Positions 63,562 to 64,000 of a stretch of DNA of 64,000 nt are shown here, one piece after another; positions within the stretch are counted from its first letter, which is position 1, and every line of letters starts with the position of its first letter. Source of the DNA: Staphylococcus sp. 17KM0847 (lineage in GTDB: Bacteria > Bacillota > Bacilli > Staphylococcales > Staphylococcaceae); the NCBI RefSeq assembly GCF_013463155.1, contig NZ_CP040781.1:1-64000 (forward strand), in the 5' to 3' direction. Position numbers and translations under genes: made by a program. The notes below the pieces were generated by a model. It was not told the DNA's origin. It saw nothing but the letters and a program-made list of their open reading frames with translations, and did not search any database.

Positions 63562-64000
63562 TCAGTTATTTTGATTTTTAATTGCATCAATAATGGCTTG
63601 AGAATGCTTATTTTGAGCATCGATATTGAATTGTGTATTTAGGCGTCCATTGCGATCATCGTTGTATTGGTTAATTTGATGAATAACTGTTTCAGAAAAA
63701 GATTCGGCGCGATGTGCTTCAAAAAATGGTAGAGGAATTGTGATACTATGTCCATTGTTTTCATATTGAAAAACAGTCAAAATACCTGATGATACCAATA
63801 ATACTCCTAGTAGTATAAACAAGAAAGACATGAAAAGGCTAAGCTTTAATATCAAAAGTCCAAATAAAGCAATAATCGCGCCTCCGAATATTCGTCCTAA
63901 TTTATAAGAGCTGCTCGTATAAACATTAGAAATATTACCTAACGGTGTCGTATGTTTACGGCGTCCCGCAGGAATAAGACCAAATAGAACAGTATTAGGA
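63562..64000 (-). CDS. Membrane protein, partial (5' end outside window)
   Basis: The minus-strand frame from the window edge is open to the stop near 63562. It encodes a hydrophilic stretch (PAGRRKHTTPLGNISNVYTS), two adjacent hydrophobic helices (IFGGAIIALFGLLILKLS and SFLFILLGVLLVSSGIL), then a hydrophilic C-terminal domain ending AIIDAIKNQNN. The frame continues upstream of the TTG at 63855, so that codon is not the start. No family recognised. Confidence 0.65.
   Translation of the reverse strand, partial: PNTVLFGLIPAGRRKHTTPLGNISNVYTSSSYKLGRIFGGAIIALFGLLILKLSLFMSFLFILLGVLLVSSGILTVFQYENNGHSITIPLPFFEAHRAESFSETVIHQINQYNDDRNGRLNTQFNIDAQNKHSQAIIDAIKNQNN

Overview
This window is the origin-proximal part of a Staphylococcus chromosome. 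It opens at oriC and runs in the classical order dnaA, dnaN, S4-domain protein, recF, gyrB, gyrA, nnrD, hutH, serS, azlCD, metX, a DUF2232 protein, gdpP, rplI, dnaB, purA, tRNA-Glu/tRNA-Asp, walRKHIJ and rlmH. Protein sequences are close to S. aureus homologues. A complete xylose operon and a DsbA-like gene between dnaN and the S4 gene argue against S. aureus itself. A coagulase-variable or coagulase-negative species is likely, but I cannot name it.

1-30893: core replication and cell-wall-control region. It carries the DnaA-box/DnaA-trio origin after dnaA, a parS-like site, a serS T-box, a SAM-I riboswitch before metX, and the essential WalRK system. GyrA Ser84 and Glu88 are the quinolone-sensitive residues. 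An unexpected second cluster of DnaA boxes sits just upstream of rlmH.

30873-40178: a roughly 9.3 kb SCC-like island inserted at the 3' end of rlmH. It is bounded by perfect 17-bp direct repeats (attL and attR) and has no ccr recombinase and no mec genes. It is visibly AT-rich and holds: (i) IS3-family and IS1182-family transposase wreckage; (ii) an intact-looking operon resembling Bacillus subtilis sdpABC plus sdpI, predicted to make a secreted hydrophobic peptide toxin with its maturation proteins and immunity protein; (iii) a decayed cassette of MocR-type regulator, 2-oxoglutarate/Fe(II) amino-acid hydroxylase and EamA exporter, all frameshifted; (iv) a SEFIR-domain protein, probably an NAD-depleting anti-phage effector, at the right end.

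40284-46007: a complete type I restriction-modification system, hsdRMS, directly outside attR. With the SEFIR gene it makes a defence cluster.

46231-64000: ordinary accessory metabolism. It contains YceI, a VanY/DdcY-type lipoprotein carboxypeptidase, a MerR regulator divergent from a DJ-1/PfpI protein and two oxidoreductases, and an ornithine carbamoyltransferase whose N-terminus looks frameshifted. It continues with the xylose operon (xylR; xylA-xylB-transporter) with visible XylR operator and cre, an aldo/keto reductase, an MFS exporter with a LysR regulator, a two-gene FtsX/LolD-type ABC transporter, and a membrane protein cut by the window edge.

The most interesting material is the Sdp-like toxin operon, whose predicted peptide has no cysteines, carried with a SEFIR defence gene on a recombinase-less SCC-type island.
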